In this document: one piece after another, positions 5,434-5,879 of the stretch
Numbering within the stretch: position 1 is the first letter of the stretch
How the letters are laid out: each line of letters opens with the position of its first letter
Assembly (NCBI GenBank): GCA_030838265.1
Contig: JAUTXA010000207.1
Span: forward strand, 1 to 5,879
Source of the DNA: Actinomycetota bacterium
GTDB lineage: Bacteria > Actinomycetota > Acidimicrobiia > Acidimicrobiales > BP-101
Reading direction: 5' to 3'
DNA: 5,879 nt
Position numbers and translations under genes: made by a program
Notes under the pieces: generated by a model
Told to the model about the DNA's origin: nothing
Database searches by the model: none
Seen by the model: only the letters and a program-made list of their open reading frames with translations

Positions 5434-5879
5434 TTAGTCGCTGAGGCGAAAGCGGGGCTCGACTCGGCCGGTGTAGCTGGTGCCGTCGACCACCATGAGC
5501 GCACCCGCGTTGGGAGACGTGACCTCGATCTCGGGAAGGCTCACGGCGATCGACACGAAGTACATGCGGCTTAGGTCTGCGCCACCGAAGGTCACGTCGC
5601 TGGGCAGCTCGACGCCGGTGTCGACGATCTCATCCACGACGCCGTCCTTGTGGCGGGCGATCTTGCCGGAGCCGAGAACGCAGCCCCACACGCCGCCGTC
5701 GGCGTCGGCGCAGGCTCCGTCGGGCATGCCGCCGAGCTGGCTGGTGTCGGCGAACAGCCGCCGGGGACCGGCGTTGCCCGTCTTGCCGTCGTAGTCATAG
5801 GCGTAGATGGCCGACGCTGGGGTGTCGGCGAAGACCAGCGTCTGCTGGCCGTCATCCTCGAGCACGACCGGCCCGTTCG
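5434..5879 (-). CDS. SMP-30/gluconolactonase-like beta-propeller protein, N-terminus outside the window
   Basis: About 147 C-terminal residues are present; the frame continues past the window edge (the nearest in-frame GTG, at 5865, is internal). The first visible residues, NGPVVLEDD, fit the NGP segment of SMP-30 proteins, whose Asn binds the catalytic metal (Asn154 in human SMP-30). FADTPASAIYAYDYD follows. GGMPDGACADADGGVWG then supplies the Asp equivalent to metal ligand Asp204, and PSDVTFGGADLSRMYFVSIA matches the usual FGG..L..LYVTS blade. The ligand Glu near the N-terminus is not in view. Family members are six-bladed calcium- or zinc-dependent lactonases hydrolysing sugar lactones such as gluconolactone or related esters; the substrate here is unknown. 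The gene converges on the DinB-like gene across a 139-bp spacer. Confidence 0.88.
   Translation of the reverse strand, partial: NGPVVLEDDGQQTLVFADTPASAIYAYDYDGKTGNAGPRRLFADTSQLGGMPDGACADADGGVWGCVLGSGKIARHKDGVVDEIVDTGVELPSDVTFGGADLSRMYFVSIAVSLPEIEVTSPNAGALMVVDGTSYTGRVEPRFRLSD

Noticed and set aside
1..5879. CRISPR arrays, tRNA or rRNA genes, phage or toxin-antitoxin genes
   Set aside because: No regularly spaced repeats beyond the single pair at 5333-5366, no cloverleaf or rRNA-like stretch, and all substantial open regions are accounted for by metabolic or secreted proteins.

Overview
The window looks like chromosomal DNA from a high-GC actinobacterium (Actinomycetota). The reasons are strong G/C bias at third codon positions, a mycothiol-type DinB/TIGR03086 protein, a small membrane protein resembling Streptomyces SCO4848, an acyl-CoA dehydrogenase of actinobacterial FadE style, and genes lacking Shine-Dalgarno sequences with at least one leaderless-looking promoter. 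Class Acidimicrobiia is possible but not proven. I see no rRNA, tRNA, CRISPR array, transposase gene or phage gene.

Layout. (1) Bases 1-855, plus strand: the 3' part of a secreted, C-terminally membrane-anchored subtilisin-like (S8) protease. (2) 852-2090, minus strand: an acyl-CoA dehydrogenase. Its stop codon overlaps that of the protease on the opposite strand within one CTAG. (3) 2091-2172: a divergent control region with a perfect 8+4+8 palindrome, placed over the promoter of the dehydrogenase, which is probably leaderless. (4) 2173-3492, plus: putrescine aminotransferase (patA), followed with ATGA overlap by a 66-residue two-helix membrane protein (3489-3689). (5) 3690-3824: a spacer with a possible promoter and a good ribosome binding site. 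(6) 3825-4721, plus: a secreted EXORDIUM/PHI-1-like protein that carries an HEIEE motif. Nine bases later comes (7) 4731-5294, a DinB/TIGR03086-type metal-binding protein. (8) 5295-5433: a convergent spacer with two 13-bp direct repeats exactly 21 bp apart and a run of hairpins that may act as a bidirectional terminator. (9) 5434-5879, minus: the C-terminal part of an SMP-30/gluconolactonase-like beta-propeller, cut by the window edge.

The genes do not form one obvious pathway. patA and the small membrane protein are very probably one translationally coupled unit. The EXORDIUM-like gene and the DinB-like gene are probably co-transcribed. The acyl-CoA dehydrogenase is oriented away from patA and appears to have its own repressor-type operator. 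I find no convincing new multi-gene system. The points most worth following are the HEIEE-bearing EXORDIUM homologue, the tandem 21-bp-phased repeats near 5333-5366, and the palindrome/leaderless promoter of the acyl-CoA dehydrogenase.
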